Part shown: piece after piece, positions 46,044-60,563 of the stretch
Numbering within the stretch: position 1 is the first letter of the stretch
How the letters are laid out: each line of letters opens with the position of its first letter
Notes under the pieces: model-generated
The model's database searches: none
What the model was told of the DNA's origin: nothing
Seen by the model: only the letters and a program-made list of their open reading frames with translations
Assembly (NCBI GenBank): GCA_024529925.1
Contig: JAFEUB010001561.1
Location: 209,501-273,500, forward strand
From: Ophthalmolycus amberensis
Lineage: Eukaryota > Chordata > Actinopteri > Perciformes > Zoarcidae
Reading direction: 5' to 3'
Length of the DNA: 64,000 nt
Position numbers and translations under genes: made by a program

Positions 46044-49000
46044 GTGAGACAACTGATACTACTTCTACTACTCATACTACTAGTACTGGTACTACGTCTA
46101 CTGCTAGAGCTCCTTATATTACTACTTCAAGACAGTACTGTACTTCTGTTTCTGTTAGAATTACATCATTGACAACATCATTGACAACACAGATGAGATA
46201 CTGACGCTGCAACTGATGCTACTTCTATTAAAACTACTACTACTACTACTGCTACTGCTACCAGTAGTGGTACTTATATTACTACTATGATTATTACTAC
46301 TGTTACTGTTAAAATTATATTACGGACAACACAGGTGAGACTTACTTCTACTACTAATGGTACTACTGCTACTACTACTACTACTTTTATCATTAATTCT
46401 ACTACTGCTGGTGCTACTGATACTACTTCTACTGCAATTGATACTACTACTACTGGTAGTACTGTTACTACTGCAACTTCTACTACTTAGCGTTTCTACT
46501 GCTACTACTAACTGTACTTTTACTGTTCCTGTTTCTACATATTTACTACTATTCATGTTATAGTATACTGTTACTTCTGTTGATAGTACAAAAAATCCGA
46601 ACATACGCAGACGACACTGTTGTATTCGTACAGAAAGACTCACAACCGTCTTAAAGGTCATTAGAGTCTGTGTTCAGTATGTCCCTTCTGGGCTCCCGTA
46701 GAACATGGCTGACTCTGTGAAGAGGACCTGATGTAGATATGAAGGCTCATTCTTAGGCCATGTCCACACTACTCCGTTTACATTTGAAAACGCATATGTT
46801 TGCTACGTTTACACTGAGCGTCCACACTACCCCGGCGTTTCCGAGCACCGAAAACAGAGGAGTTTGAAAACGATCCAGAAGACGGATAAGTTTGAAAACG
46901 CCGGAGTTGCCTCTTCGAGTGGACAGATAAGTTTGGAAACGACGACGCACACACCCACGTTCATTACTTGATTGGTTCTTAGCAGTCATGACGTGTCCTT
47001 CCCTGATTCATCACTCCCCTTTCACGTGACCCTTACCCGGAAGCTCACAAACAACAGCATTGATTACCGATCGACTAGCAGGTTAATTCAACATGGACAA
47101 CTGATTACAGGTGTTGCTGACCTTGTTGTCTTTACTAGCAGCTGTTGTCCAGTTAAAGTCTGCATTATTACGGAGGAAGCAGCTGTTAGTGGAGCGATTA
47201 GTGGGCGGCGTGTCCAGCGGCGTTATCAGACCTACGGAGCGGTCGTCTGAAGTCACGGTTAGCGGCTTTGAGGAGGACGATGGACATAAAACGGAGGACT
47301 TGCCTTTACTTATTAATATTTATTTTGTTCTGCACAACTATTCTTTAGTCCACACACATAAACTATAAAGGAACAAAACATGAATTGCTCTCCAGTAGGA
47401 CAGACTTCAGCCACCAGCAGAGCGACGAGTGAGAACAGAAACAATGAAACCGAGGAAACAAGTGAGACGTGAGTAGACCACATTTATGGATCATAATCTA
47501 GTCAACTTTTAAACACAGTCGTCCATGAAGAAGAACCAACACTAACCGTGTCACTATAAACATATTGATCGTTCATTAAAACATTTTCCGTCACTTTTCT
47601 CACCACTGCTGCTTTTAACAACTAAACCTCACGCTGGTTTTGTTTTTGCTCTGAAGTTTTCTAGGAAGCGTTTTGTGATTTTGTAACTTTTCCACACATA
47701 CATGAAAAACCTCAAAGTCAATCTAAATATTTCTAATCAGCTCCATCCTGAGCTCCTGGTTAGTTGTTATAAAGAAAAAGGCTTCAGGTGTGATCCTGTT
47801 CCTCTCAGGTACGAGACACTGCGTCCTGTCTGCATGTAGCCACAGCGCCCCCTGCTGCTGAAACCACAGGCAGTAGTGAGGACTGTGCATCTCATTACTA
47901 TTGTTCTTCTGTGGTTCTTGTTCAGTCCTCCCCAGTCTCCCCAGTGTCCCCAGTCTCCTCAGTGTTTCCAGTCTCCCTAGTCTCCCCAGTCTCCTCAGTG
48001 TTTCCAGTCTCCCTAGTCTCCCCAGTGTCCCCAGTGTCCCCAGTCTCCCTAGTCTCCCCAGTCTCAATAATCTCCCCAGTCTCCCCAGTGTCCCCAGTCT
48101 CCCTAGTCTCCCCAGTCTCAATAATCTCCCCAGTCTCCTCAGTGTTTCCAGTCTCCCCAGTCTCCCCAGTCTCCCCAGTGTCCCCAGTCTCCCCAGTGTC
48201 CCCAGTCTCCCTAGTCTCCCCAGTCTCCTCAGTGTTCCCAGTGTCCCCAGTGTCCCCAGTCTCCCCAGTCTCAATAATCTCCCCAGTCTCCCCCAGTGTT
48301 CCCAGTGTCCCCAGTGTCCCCAGTGTCCCCAGTCTCCCCCAGTGTTTCCAGTGTTCCCAGTGTCCCCAGTCTCCCCAGTCTCAACAATCTCCCCAGTCTC
48401 CCCCAGTGTTCCCAGTGTTCCCAGTGTTCCCAGTGTCCCCAGTGTCCCCAGTCTCCCCAGTCTCAATAATCTCCCCAGTCTCCTCAGTGTTTCCAGTCTC
48501 CCTAGTCTCCCCAGTCTCCCCAGTCTCAATAATCTCCCCAGTCTCCTCAGTGTTTCCAGTCTCCCTAGTCTCCCTAGTCTCCCCAGTCTCCCCAGTCTCA
48601 ATAATCTCCCCAGTCTCCCCCAGTGTTCCCAGTGTTCCCAGTGTCCCCAGTCTCCCCAGTCTCAATAATCTCCCCAGTCTCCCCCAGTGTTCCCAGTGTT
48701 CCCAGTGTCCCCAGTGTCCCCAGTCTCCCCAGTCTCAATAATCTCCCCAGTCTCCTCAGTGTTTCCAGTCTCCCTAGTCTCCCTAGTCTCCCCAGTCTCC
48801 CCAGTCTCAATAATCTCCCCAGTCTCCCCCAGTGTTCCCAGTGTTCCCAGTGTTCCCAGTCTCCCCCAGTGTTCCCAGTGTTCCCAGTGTTCCCAGTGTT
48901 GTGTTCTAACGGATCCAGCAGCAGATGGAAACTCTTCTTTTTCTCTCCTCTCCACGTTTTTCCCATAAATCTCTGTGTTTATGCGTCTGTGGCCATTGAG

Positions 49001-49161
49001 GAATGTGAAGGATTCAGATCATATTTCATCATCTCCTCTGTGTGTGTGTGTGTGCGTGTGTGTGTGTGTGTGACCTCTGACCTCCATGACCTCAGACAGA
49101 AAGACAGCAGCCTCCTTTCTTGTTAAATCACTGCAGATATTCTGCTTTGTACTGATACTGT

Positions 49162-49196
<35 letters not shown>

Positions 49197-49683
49197 AGTG
49201 ATGTCACTCTGCTCTGCCCTGATTGGCTCTCAGTTGAGGTCTAAAGCCAGATTCAAATGTGTCTTCTCCAGGTTCTGTTCCAGCAGTAAAACCACATCCA
49301 CATTAATAACTAGTGAAGTAACTGAAGCTATTTGTGCATTATTATTATATTATTGTTATTATTATATTATTATTATTATCATTATAATGTGTCACAGAGT
49401 AGAAGAACGCAGCTCTCTGCCCGACTTTACTGTCTCTCTCACTATCAAAGCGATCAATCAACAATCCATACACGTGCGTCTGTCTTTGTATATTTGTATA
49501 TATTTATATTACCTTTGTCTTAGACAATAACTAGAAATTATATATTCACATGATATGTAAATATATATTTACACATTGTTGCGCTCACATTAATAACATT
49601 TTATTCACACGAGAGCATTTTCACATCTTAAAAGATTTTAACAACATCTCCTTGGTCCATGTGTATGTATAAAGATACAGGTG

Positions 49684-49764
<81 letters not shown>

Positions 49765-52700
49765 AGGGGTGTAACGGTTCACAAAATTCACGGTTGGGTA
49801 CGATACAGTGGAGCCACGGTTCGGTACGTTTCGGTACAGTAGAAAACTATAAATGCCAGAGAAATGTACTTGATTTTAAAATATATTTATTCATTACAAC
49901 TAACATCATAAAGTTATTCTTTGACTTTGAACAATGATGGAACTATACCTGAGTGACCCATCTTCTGGGGTGTCTTCTTAGCAACACATAAGCATAAAAA
50001 ACAAAACCTGCTCCTTAATGTTATGTAGTATTGTTACTTACATCTTGCAAAAGAGATTTTTAATCTCAATGGGACTACCTGGTTAAATAAAGGTTTTTAA
50101 GAAAAGGTTTTTATTCAAACGTATTGTTCGGTTCGTCATGCGTACCGAACCGTGAGCCTCGTACCGAACGGTTCAATACGAATACGCGTATTGTTACACC
50201 CCTAATATATATATGTGTATATATATGTATATGTGTATATATATATATATAAATATATTATAAAGTACAATCATGTATAGTTCTTATATATATATATACA
50301 TTCTAGGGGTGTAACGGTACGCGTATTCGTATTGAACCGTTCGGTACGAGGCTCACGGTTCGGTACGCATGACGAACCGAACAATACGTTTGAAAAAAAT
50401 AAAATAAAATAAAAAAAAATCTTTTTTTAAAAACCTTTATTTAACCAGGTAGTCTCATTGAGATTAAAAATCTCTTTTGCAAGATGTAAGTAACAATACT
50501 ACATAACATTAAGGAGCAGTTTTTGTTTTTTATGCTTATGTCTTGCTAAGAAGACACCCCAGAAGATGAGTCACTCAGGTATAGTTCCATCATTGTTCAA
50601 AGTCAAAGAATAACTTTATGATGTTAGTTGTAATGAATAAATATATTTTAAAATCAAGTACATTTCTCTGGCATTTATAGTTTTCTACTGTACCGAAACG
50701 TACCGAACCGTGGCTCCACTGTATCGTACCGAAACAACCGTGAGTTTTGTGAACCGTTACACCCCTAATACATTCAGATTTCATCTGTGAACCCGTCACA
50801 CTCCAGATACCTGAGGACACCTGTGACACTATGACATCGCCGTGACATCAATACAGGTGACACCAAAGTCATGTGATTTCTCTCTCTCTCTCTCAGATTC
50901 TCTCCATCAGGTGCTGTCAGAGTTCGCTGTCGTTCGACCAATCAGGACCAACTCAGAGGGACGTTTCCTGTCAGCTCTCGTCTCCGCCCACCACCTGCCC
51001 CGCAGGAAAAGACACGCCCCCTTCACACAGGACACGCCCACTGACACAAACAATGACAGACAGACTCGAACAAACAGGCCTCCATTACAACATGCCCCGT
51101 CCACAGATGCATCACCGTCCAACCGGACGTGGCGTACCTGGAGGGGGCGGGGCCACAGGCAGGAGGAGGCGGAGCTGTTCTACAACGTGACGGTGTTCGG
51201 TCAGGAGCTGCACCTTCGTCTGCGTCACAACGGTCGCCTCGTCTCCCCCGACGCCACCACGTTGTGGTGGGAGGAGTCAGGACGCAAACACTCTCAGCCA
51301 ATAGGAGACGCCGGCTGCTTCTACACAGGAGAGGTGTCCAACATGGAGGACACGTCCATCGCCATCAGCAACTGTTACGGGCTGGTAGGTGTCACCTGAA
51401 ACTGTTCACTGTTTCACCTTTAAACCATTTCACAGTTTCACTGTTTCACTGTTTCATTGTTTCATTGTTTCATTCTTTGATTGTTTCACTGTTTCACTGT
51501 TTCATTCTTTCATTCTTTGATTGTTTCACTGTTTCACTGTTTCATTCTTTCATTGTTTCATTCTTTGATTGTTTCACTGTTTCACTGTTTCACAGTTTCA
51601 CTGTTTCATTGTTTCATTGTTTCACTGTTTCACTGTTTCACTGTTTCATTCTTTGATTGTTTCATTCTTTGATTGTTTCACTGTTTCATTGTTTCATTGT
51701 TTCATTGTTTCACTGTTTCATTGTTTCACTGTTTCATTGTTTCACTGTTTCACTGTTTCACTGTTTCATTGTTTCATTCTTTCATTCTTTGATTGTTTGA
51801 TTGTTGATTGTTTCATTCTTTGATTGTTTGATTGTTTCACTGTTTCACTGTTTCATTGTTTCACTGTTTCATTGTTTCACTGTTTCACTGTTTCACTGTT
51901 TCATTGTTTCATTGTTTCATTGTTTCATTCTTTGATTGTTTGATTGTTTCACTGTTTCACTGTTTCACTGTTTCATTGTTTCACTGTTTCATTGTTTCAC
52001 TGTTTCATTGTTTCATTGTTTCATTCTTTCATTGTTTCATTCTTTGATTGTTTGATTGTTTCACTGTTTCACTGTTTCATTGTTTCACTGTTTCACTGTT
52101 TCATTGTTTCACTGTTTCATTCTTTCATTCTTTCATTCTTTCATTATTTGATTGTTTGATTGTTTCACTGTTTCACTGTTTCATTGTTTCACTGTTTCAC
52201 AGTTTCACTGTTTCATTCTTTCATTGTTTCATTCTTTCATTCTTTGATTGTTTCATTGTTTCACTGTTTCATTGTTTCACTGTTTCATTGTTTCACTGTT
52301 TCACAGTTTCACTGTTTCATTGTTTCACTGTTTCACTGTTTCATTGTTTCACTGTTTCATTGCTTCATTCTTTGATTGTTTCATTGTTTCATTGTTTCAC
52401 TGTTTCACCTTTAAACTGTTTCACTGTTTCATTCTTTGATTGTTTCACCGTTTCACCTTTAAACTGTTTCACAGTTTCACTGCTTCATTCTTTGATTGTT
52501 TCACTGTTTCACTGTTTCATTGTTTCATTATTTCATTGTTTCATTGTTTCACTGTTTCACCGTTTCACCTTTAAACTGTTTCACTGTTTCATTCTTTGAT
52601 TGTTTCATTGTTTCACTGTTTCATTGCTTCATTCTTTGATTGTTTCATTGTTTCACTGTTTCATTGTTTCATTATTTGATTGTTTCATTGTTTGATTGTT

Positions 52701-53594
52701 TCACTGTTTCACCGTTTCACCTTTAAACTGTTTCACTGTTTCATTCTTTGATTGTTTCATTGTTTCACTGTTTGATTGTTTGATTGTTTGATTGTTTGAT
52801 TGTTTCACTGTTTCACCGTTTCACCTTTAAACTGTTTCACAGTTTCACTGTTTCATTGTTTCATTGTTTCATTGTTTCATTCTTTGATTGTTTCATTGTT
52901 TCACTGTTTCACTGTTTCATTGTTATACTGCTTCCTCTGTGAGGAGGAAGAGGAATATCATTAACAGAAGAATTGTACATTTAACTGATGAAAAAAAAGG
53001 TCAACAATAATAAACACAAGATGTTTTTTCACAATTCAATCAACATGTTTTCAAATTAACACGAATAAAAACATATTTGAATGTGAAGTCAGACATCAGG
53101 AGAGAAACAGTTGATTCATGTGAGAGTAGAAAGGATTTCACAAACCAAACGCTGTAAAACGAGTCGACCTGAAACACTTTAACTCTGTTAAAGCTGAGCG
53201 CTCGTGTACAACTGTATCTTTTTCCAGCGCGAGCTGATTGAAACCAGATGTGGAGGAAAGACGAGAGGAATATTTTCCTGCTGCTGATGTGACTTAAAGC
53301 AACAACGACCTGTCGCACTGATTATATGTGGACACAATAACAGGAACACCTCCACACAAACCGAGCCAATGAATTACTTTTTATTTTATTTATTTACTAA
53401 TTCTGAATTCTTTATTCTATTTTTATTCTGACTTTTTATTGTTTTTATTTTTATTCCGATTTTTTATTCATGCTGTAATATTGCTGAAACTCAAACTGAA
53501 CTGTGACTCAGTGTTGAAGTATGATTTTATAAATTAAGCTCATTGAGCTGCTGAGTTCTGGATGTTTGATTGACAGCTCTCTCTCTCTCTCTCT

Positions 53595-53631
<37 letters not shown>

Positions 53632-53641
53632 TCTCCCTCTC

Positions 53642-53694
<53 letters not shown>

Positions 53695-54284
53695 CTGCAG
53701 GCCGGTGTGATTCGGACGAGTCAGGAGGAGTTCTTCATCGAGCCGCTGGATCAATGGAGGAGGAGGGAGGAGGAGGAGAAGGAGGAAGGAGGAAGACGAC
53801 ACATCGTCTATCGCTCCTCGGCAATCATCAAGAAACAACCGCCTGTCAATCAAACTGAAGCCGTCCATCAAACAGCTGGTGACTTCGTCCGAGGTGAGTC
53901 ACGGTCAGCTGACTTCATCAACACAAACTAACTTTATTTACCTCATTGAACAAACCTGGTGATCACGTGACCATGTTGACCTCGTTGTAAACAAACATGG
54001 AGGTTCGCTTTGAATTAAGAAACTCAAATATAAAATCTAATTAAAACAAACAGGCTTCTTGCTGTCCTAGGACTCTTCAGATGATTTTATGTTTTGTCAT
54101 TTGATTTATTTCATTGATTGCTGTCGGGATGTAATGAGAATATAATAAAATAATAGTAACATTATTCAGTGTAGCTTCAATGGAACCAAAAGACGATGAA
54201 GCTGCTGAAAAATATCTGCTGTGTTTCTGCAGAAGGAAAGAATCAAACTGAAAAGAGAGAAATAGTTCCAGGAAACTTGGCAGA

Positions 54285-54318
<34 letters not shown>

Positions 54319-57300
54319 GACGTGGCAGTCCGAGCTTCAGAGTCTCAGGGTTTTGGAGGTTTTGGAGGTTTTGGACTCAGAGTTGATGGATAGTTCAGCT
54401 CCTGAATCCTTTGTCCTCTCAGTCGCTGACATCTGTTTGTCCTCAAAACAGCTTCAGCCAATGAGGAGCGAGTATTCCTTCACCCCAGCTCAACTCGCAG
54501 AGTGACATCAGAGGGTCTGATGTCACATGTTTTCATAAACACAACATCCATATGAGCAGGATTAAATATGAGGAGGTATTAGTGGATGAAACACATCAAC
54601 AGTTTTACAGAACATCAGTGTTGTTGGAACCAAAGATACAAATAAATGTGAATCATTACATTACATTCATTTAGCAGACGCTTTTATCCAAAGCGACTTA
54701 CAATAAGTGTATTCAACATCGGTTTTCGAGAGAACTACTAGTCACCAGAAGTCATTAGTGCATGTCCTTTCTTCAAACAAGCATCTGAGAGCATAAACCA
54801 GAGCCAACGTACAGTGCAGAAACAAACGAATGCAATAAGTGCCACAAACTAATATGAATACAATAAGTGGAATAAGCTAGTATGAATACAATAGATGCTA
54901 AGTAAGTGCTAAGTGGAAGGCTCAGGGTAGGCCTTCTTGAAGAGGTGAGTCTTCAGCCTGATGAAAGATGGGCAGCGACTCTGCTGTCCTGACGTCAGTG
55001 GGGAGTTCATTCCACCACTGAGGGGCCAGGACAGGAAACAGCCACGACCGGGTCGATCGGCTGCAGGGACCTCTGAGCGACGCGGCAACCAGTCGCCCCG
55101 AGGCAGCAGAGTGAAGTGGTCGGGCGGGGGTGTAGGGCTTGACCATGGCCTTGAGATAGGAAGGAACTGTTCCCTTCACTGCCCTGTAGGCTAGCACCAG
55201 AGTCTTAACCTGGATGCGAGCTCTTACAGGGAGCCAGTGCGGAGAACGGAGAAGGCAAGTTGTGTGGGAGAACTTGGGACGATTGAACACCAGGCAAGCT
55301 GCAGCTTTCTGGACAAGCTCCAGAGGTCTGACGGCCGACGCCGGGGCTCCTGCAAGTAGTGAGTTGCTGTAGTCCAGACGGGAGATGACAAGGGCCTGGA
55401 TGAGCACCTGCACCGTCTCATCAGCGAGGAAGTGAATCCTCCTGATGTTGTAGAGCAGGAATCTGCAGGAGCGTGTAACCGATGCAATGTTTGGTGAGAA
55501 TGACAGTTGGTCATCCAGGGTCACACCCAGGTTCCTCGCAGTCCAAGTTGGAGTCACCACGGTATCGTCAATCGGGATGAGAGAGAAATTCAGAGAGAAA
55601 CGATCATGAACCTACTTATTCTCTGTTGTTCTGTTCATCTTCCTTCTTTCTGTCACTAACTTGAGTCACGAGTCACGTGACAAAATGTCAACATTTATGT
55701 CCTCTTGGGACACGGCGCCAGACTCCTGGACGGTCTCCTAGAAGGTCATCTTGGACGGCCTCCGGGACGAGCTCCTTGATGGTCGTCCTGGACGGTCGTC
55801 TTGGGAGATCTCCTGGACGGTTGTCTTGGACGATGTCCTGGAAGGTTGTCTTGGACGGTCTCCGGGACGGTCTCCTGGATGATCGTCCTGGATGATCTTC
55901 TGGACGGTCTCCTGGATGGTCATCCTGGACCGGTGTCCTGGATGGTCATCCTGGACCGGTGTCCTGGACCGTTGTCCTGGTCGGTCTCCTGGACGGTCTC
56001 CTGGATGATCTCCTGGACTGTCGTCCTGGACTGTCTCCTGGATGATCTCCTGGACCGTCGTCCTGGACGGTCTCCTGGACAATCGTCCTGGACAATGGAA
56101 AAGCAAAGGGAGACTTACTGGACGAAGCTCAGTAAAAACAGAACCCCTCAGTTTTATACGGACACTGAGATCACTCTTTTGTTCTTCTGCAGGTCCTCTT
56201 TTAGGTTCTCTGGACTGGACCCAGAATGTGATGTGGTCCGGATCCAGATCAGCTCGACGAAGACGCTACATTGAAGAGGCTGAACTGTTTAACATAGAGG
56301 TTAATGAACTGTTTAACTTAATGGTTAATGAAATGTTTAACACAGAGGTTGGATTACAATGTAGATTTTACTGAACTTGTTTAAACTCGTTTCCTCTTCC
56401 AGGTTTTGTTGGCTGTGGATTATTCTGTTCTTCTTTTCCACGGCCGAGATCACATTCAGAAATATCTTCTGACACTCATGAACATAGTGAGTGAAAACAC
56501 ACACACACACATTTCTATTTCAGTGGTAAATGTAGGTGAGTCTTGTACCTGTTGATGGAAGGTAAACTGAGAGATGAGCTAATGATGTACAAATCCACAA
56601 AGCTCACCTAGACCGGATGGTCAAACTCCCATGACCCCTCCAGTAAAGAACTGGTTCACCAGAGATAAGGTTTCCCAGCTTTACCTCCATACAAACCAAA
56701 AAAGGGGGAACCTCCATCCCTGAGCACCCATGAACCAGAACCTTCTGCATCTAAGTGTGAATGTAATCCAGTCCTGGCTCTTTGATATCGCATCTCAACA
56801 ACCTTCGTCACCAGAACCAGAGAGTGGTCCGGCTGTATTATTATCCAACTCATCCCTCTCAGAAGCTGCAGTCCATCTGGCCCCTTTACCTGTCTGACTC
56901 AGGTGTGTCCTGGTCTTTTGAGACTGGAAGGTTTTCTTTTTCAGTCTTATACTTCATCGACTTCCTTTTATCCTTGTGGGTCATTGTGCCACCACAACAA
57001 AGAGTGATGAGCCTCAGGAAATGTTCTTCTAGAGGTGGGAGGTAAGAAGCCTCAGCCAGATGTTCCTAGTTCAGCCTCACTACATGTTTGGATTTGCTTA
57101 AGTCTGTGGCGAGCTTTGCCTCATTAGAAAGGATAGCAGGACACAGGAGGACATCAGTGTAAGACAGGAAACAGCCAACATCTGGATGTCCAACAATGCA
57201 CCCTAAAAAAGGTCCATCGATACCTTGAGCACCAATCACAAATAATCACAAATGTGCCGAGATGTCCAGTCCACCTGACCTGTCCTGACCTGACCTGTCT

Positions 57301-59152
57301 AGTGGTGGCTCTAGAACGTTACAGGAGGTAAATTCAATGAAAAGGTAGAATTTGGGGGTTAATGTTCTTGCATTTCCCCAAATTTAGAAAAGATGGCTGG
57401 AGATGGATCAATATATTTACAGCAGCTCTCTCTGTCTGTTTTCAGATTAATGAGATCTATCAGGATCATTCTCTGGGCGCCAACATCAACGTTGTTCTGG
57501 TCAGAATCATCATGTTGTCTCCATCAAAGGTACTAAACTCAAAGCTCATGAAGGTTTCTGGTACAATAGTGACTTCCAGGTGTCCACGTAGAGACAATAG
57601 TGACTTCCAGGTGTCCACTTAGGGACAATAGTGACTACCAGGTGTCCACGTAGGGAGGCTAAAGACTTCCAGGTGTCCACGTCGGGATGATAGTGACTTC
57701 CAGGTGTCCACGTAGACGATACACCTCTCTGGTCACCGCTGTAATGCAATTTTGTGTTTGCTTCAAAAGATTAATATTTGTTGAGTCCAGTTTGAAGTAC
57801 TTTTCGCATACTCGCACATTAACACCCTGCATTTATGCTCTGGGGAATCAAAAACAAACACCAGTGTCCGTCCATCAGTCCCAGGAGCTGATCTCTGTGG
57901 GGAACCCTCAGAAGAGCCTGGAGAACGTCTGTGGATGGTCGTATCTCCAGCACCGGGAGCAGAATCACGCCGAGCAGCACGACCACACCATCTACCTGAC
58001 CAGGCAGGAGTTTGGCCCTTCTGGCATGCAGGGTACTTCTGCTAATACCTCCACTAATACTACAAGTACTCCATCAAAAACATCTTCTACCCGAGGAGGA
58101 GCTAGGCCTCCTCGGCATGCAGGGAAGTACTGATGATACCTCTAGTAAAGCTACAAATACTGCAACCGCTAACACTTTCTACCTTCGCCATGCAGGGTAC
58201 TTCTGCTAATACCTCCACTAATACTACAAGTACTCCAACTAACAACATCTACCTGATGAGGAGTTCGTCCCATCCGACAAAGCAGGGAAGTAGTAATAAT
58301 ACTACCACTACTGCTTTAAGTACTAGTACTAACACTGTTTGGCTGCCTTGGTATGCAGGGTACTACTGCTAATAGTACCACTAATAACACAAGTACTACT
58401 ACGAACACCATTTGCCTGACATCTGCCCTCTCTCTGTAGGTTATGCTCCGGTTACAGGAATGTGTCACCTGCATCGGAGTTGCGTCCTCGTCTTTGAAGA
58501 CGGGTTTTCCTCGGCCTTCGTAGCTGCTCATGAAATGGGACACGTGTGAGACACAAACACACATTTACACTAACTGCACATTAATATGGCTCTCAGCAAC
58601 GATAGAGACTTCCAGGTGTCCAATAGAGACAATGGTGACTTCCAGGTGTCCAATAGAGACAATGGTGACTTCCAGGTGTCCAATACTTCTAGGTGGCCAA
58701 TGACTGACTGTCTCTCTCTCTCTCTCTCTCTACCTGTCTGTCTCTCTCAGGTTAGGGATGGAGCATGACGGAGAGGCCAATGACTGTGCTGACGACGTGC
58801 CGTTGGGCAGCATCATGTCCCCGAGGGTTCAGGCCACCTTCCATCAGTACCACTGGTCCCGCTGCAGCTGGAGGGAGCTGCACAAGTACCTGCAGTGAGT
58901 ACTACAAGTAATACTACATGTACACTCATTGTACATCTACCACCTGAACCAGAACACCGTCTGTATCTCTGTCTGTCTGACTCTCTGTCTGTCTCTGCAG
59001 TACCTACGACTGTCTCCGTGACGACCCGTTCAACCACGATTGGCCGGCTCAGCCTCAGTTACCAGGGTTTCAGTACTCACTGGACCAACAGTGTCGCTTT
59101 GACTTCGGACCAGGATACAGCCTCTGTACTGCAGTATGTCTGTCTGTGTGTG

Positions 59153-59185
<33 letters not shown>

Positions 59186-60526
59186 GTCAGTATGTCTGTC
59201 TCTCTGACCTGTCTGTCTCTCTGTCTGTCTGTCTCTCTGTCTCTCCGTCCCCGTATCATCCATCTTCAGTAGAACTGAGTTTGTTTCCATAGAAAACATC
59301 TGGAGACAATGAACCGTCCTGTTTTTAGTCCACTGTTCTCATCACATGTGTTGTTGAAGACACATCTGTTCAGGATGTGAGACACGTTTGATGACATCAC
59401 AGAGTTACTATGATGTCGTCTTTGTCCCCAGTACTCCAACCTTGAACCCTGTAAACAGCTGTGGTGCAGCGACTACAACAACCCGTTCTACTGTAAGACC
59501 AAGAAAGGTCCTCCGCTGGACGGGACCAAGTGTGGACCGGGGAAGGTGAGGACACCTCCAGGTCAGACATATCATCTTAGCATGCTAACAGGCTAAAACT
59601 AAGATGGTGAACATGATACCTGCTGACCATTAGCATGTTAGCATGCTAACAGGCTGAAACTATATATTTTAATTCAGCAATGTCCCCCTGCCTCCTGTCT
59701 TTATGCTAAGCTAAGCTAACCTTTGTCTCTTTGCAGCACTGTTTTAAGGGTTTCTGCATGAAGTTGACCCCCAACCTGCTGAGACAAGATGGCGGCTGGG
59801 GAACATGGAGTCCGTTTGGCGGCTGCTCCAGGACCTGCGGGGGCGGGGTCAGGTTTCGGGCCCGACGCTGCGACACTCCAGCGTGAGTCAGCTGTCAATC
59901 ATCTGATGATGTCACAGACCAAAGCCACCAATCACAGACGCTTAACCTGTTGTTGTTCTCAGTCCAACCAACGGGGGGCGCACCTGCTTCGGAAACAGTT
60001 TCGAGTTCCAGAAGTGCAGCCAAGAAGAGTGTCCACCTCTGACTGACTTCAGGTCAGTAGATTGAGTGTGTGTGTGTGTCAGTTTGTGCGTGTGTGTGTG
60101 TGTGTGTAGTTGATTTGTTGTGTTTGTCTTTCAGAGAGGATCAGTGTAAAGTCTGGAATCCATTTATGGAACATGAAGGAATGAAACATCACTGGCTGCC
60201 GTACCAACACCCTGACCGTAAATACACACTCATAATACACACTTTATACACACTTTATACACTTTCTTCCTCCACTTGAAGTAGTTTAAATAGATACAAG
60301 ATTCCTCTTTGCTTTGTTTGTGTGAGTGTGTGTATTACTCATGGGTCAGGGGTCACTCACTGTGACAACACACAAACACACAAACACACACACACACACA
60401 CACACACAAACGTGTATATACGTATGTATAGATATATATAGATAATAGTTTGAATCTCAGCTGGAAGCCTTTTCTAAAGCTTGATGACCGTAAATGAAAA
60501 AGCAGACTGTGCAAAGCCAGACGGCC

Positions 60527-60563
<37 letters not shown>

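Noticed and set aside
47723..49126. Long SPVSPVS and GRLGRLG frames on both strands
   Set aside because: Tandem CCCCAGTCT words keep all frames open; no start context or domain.
50842..51399. ATG at 50842 as the adamts2 start
   Set aside because: It lies upstream of the exon-2 acceptor in intron sequence; exon 1 at 45956 supplies a signal peptide in phase.
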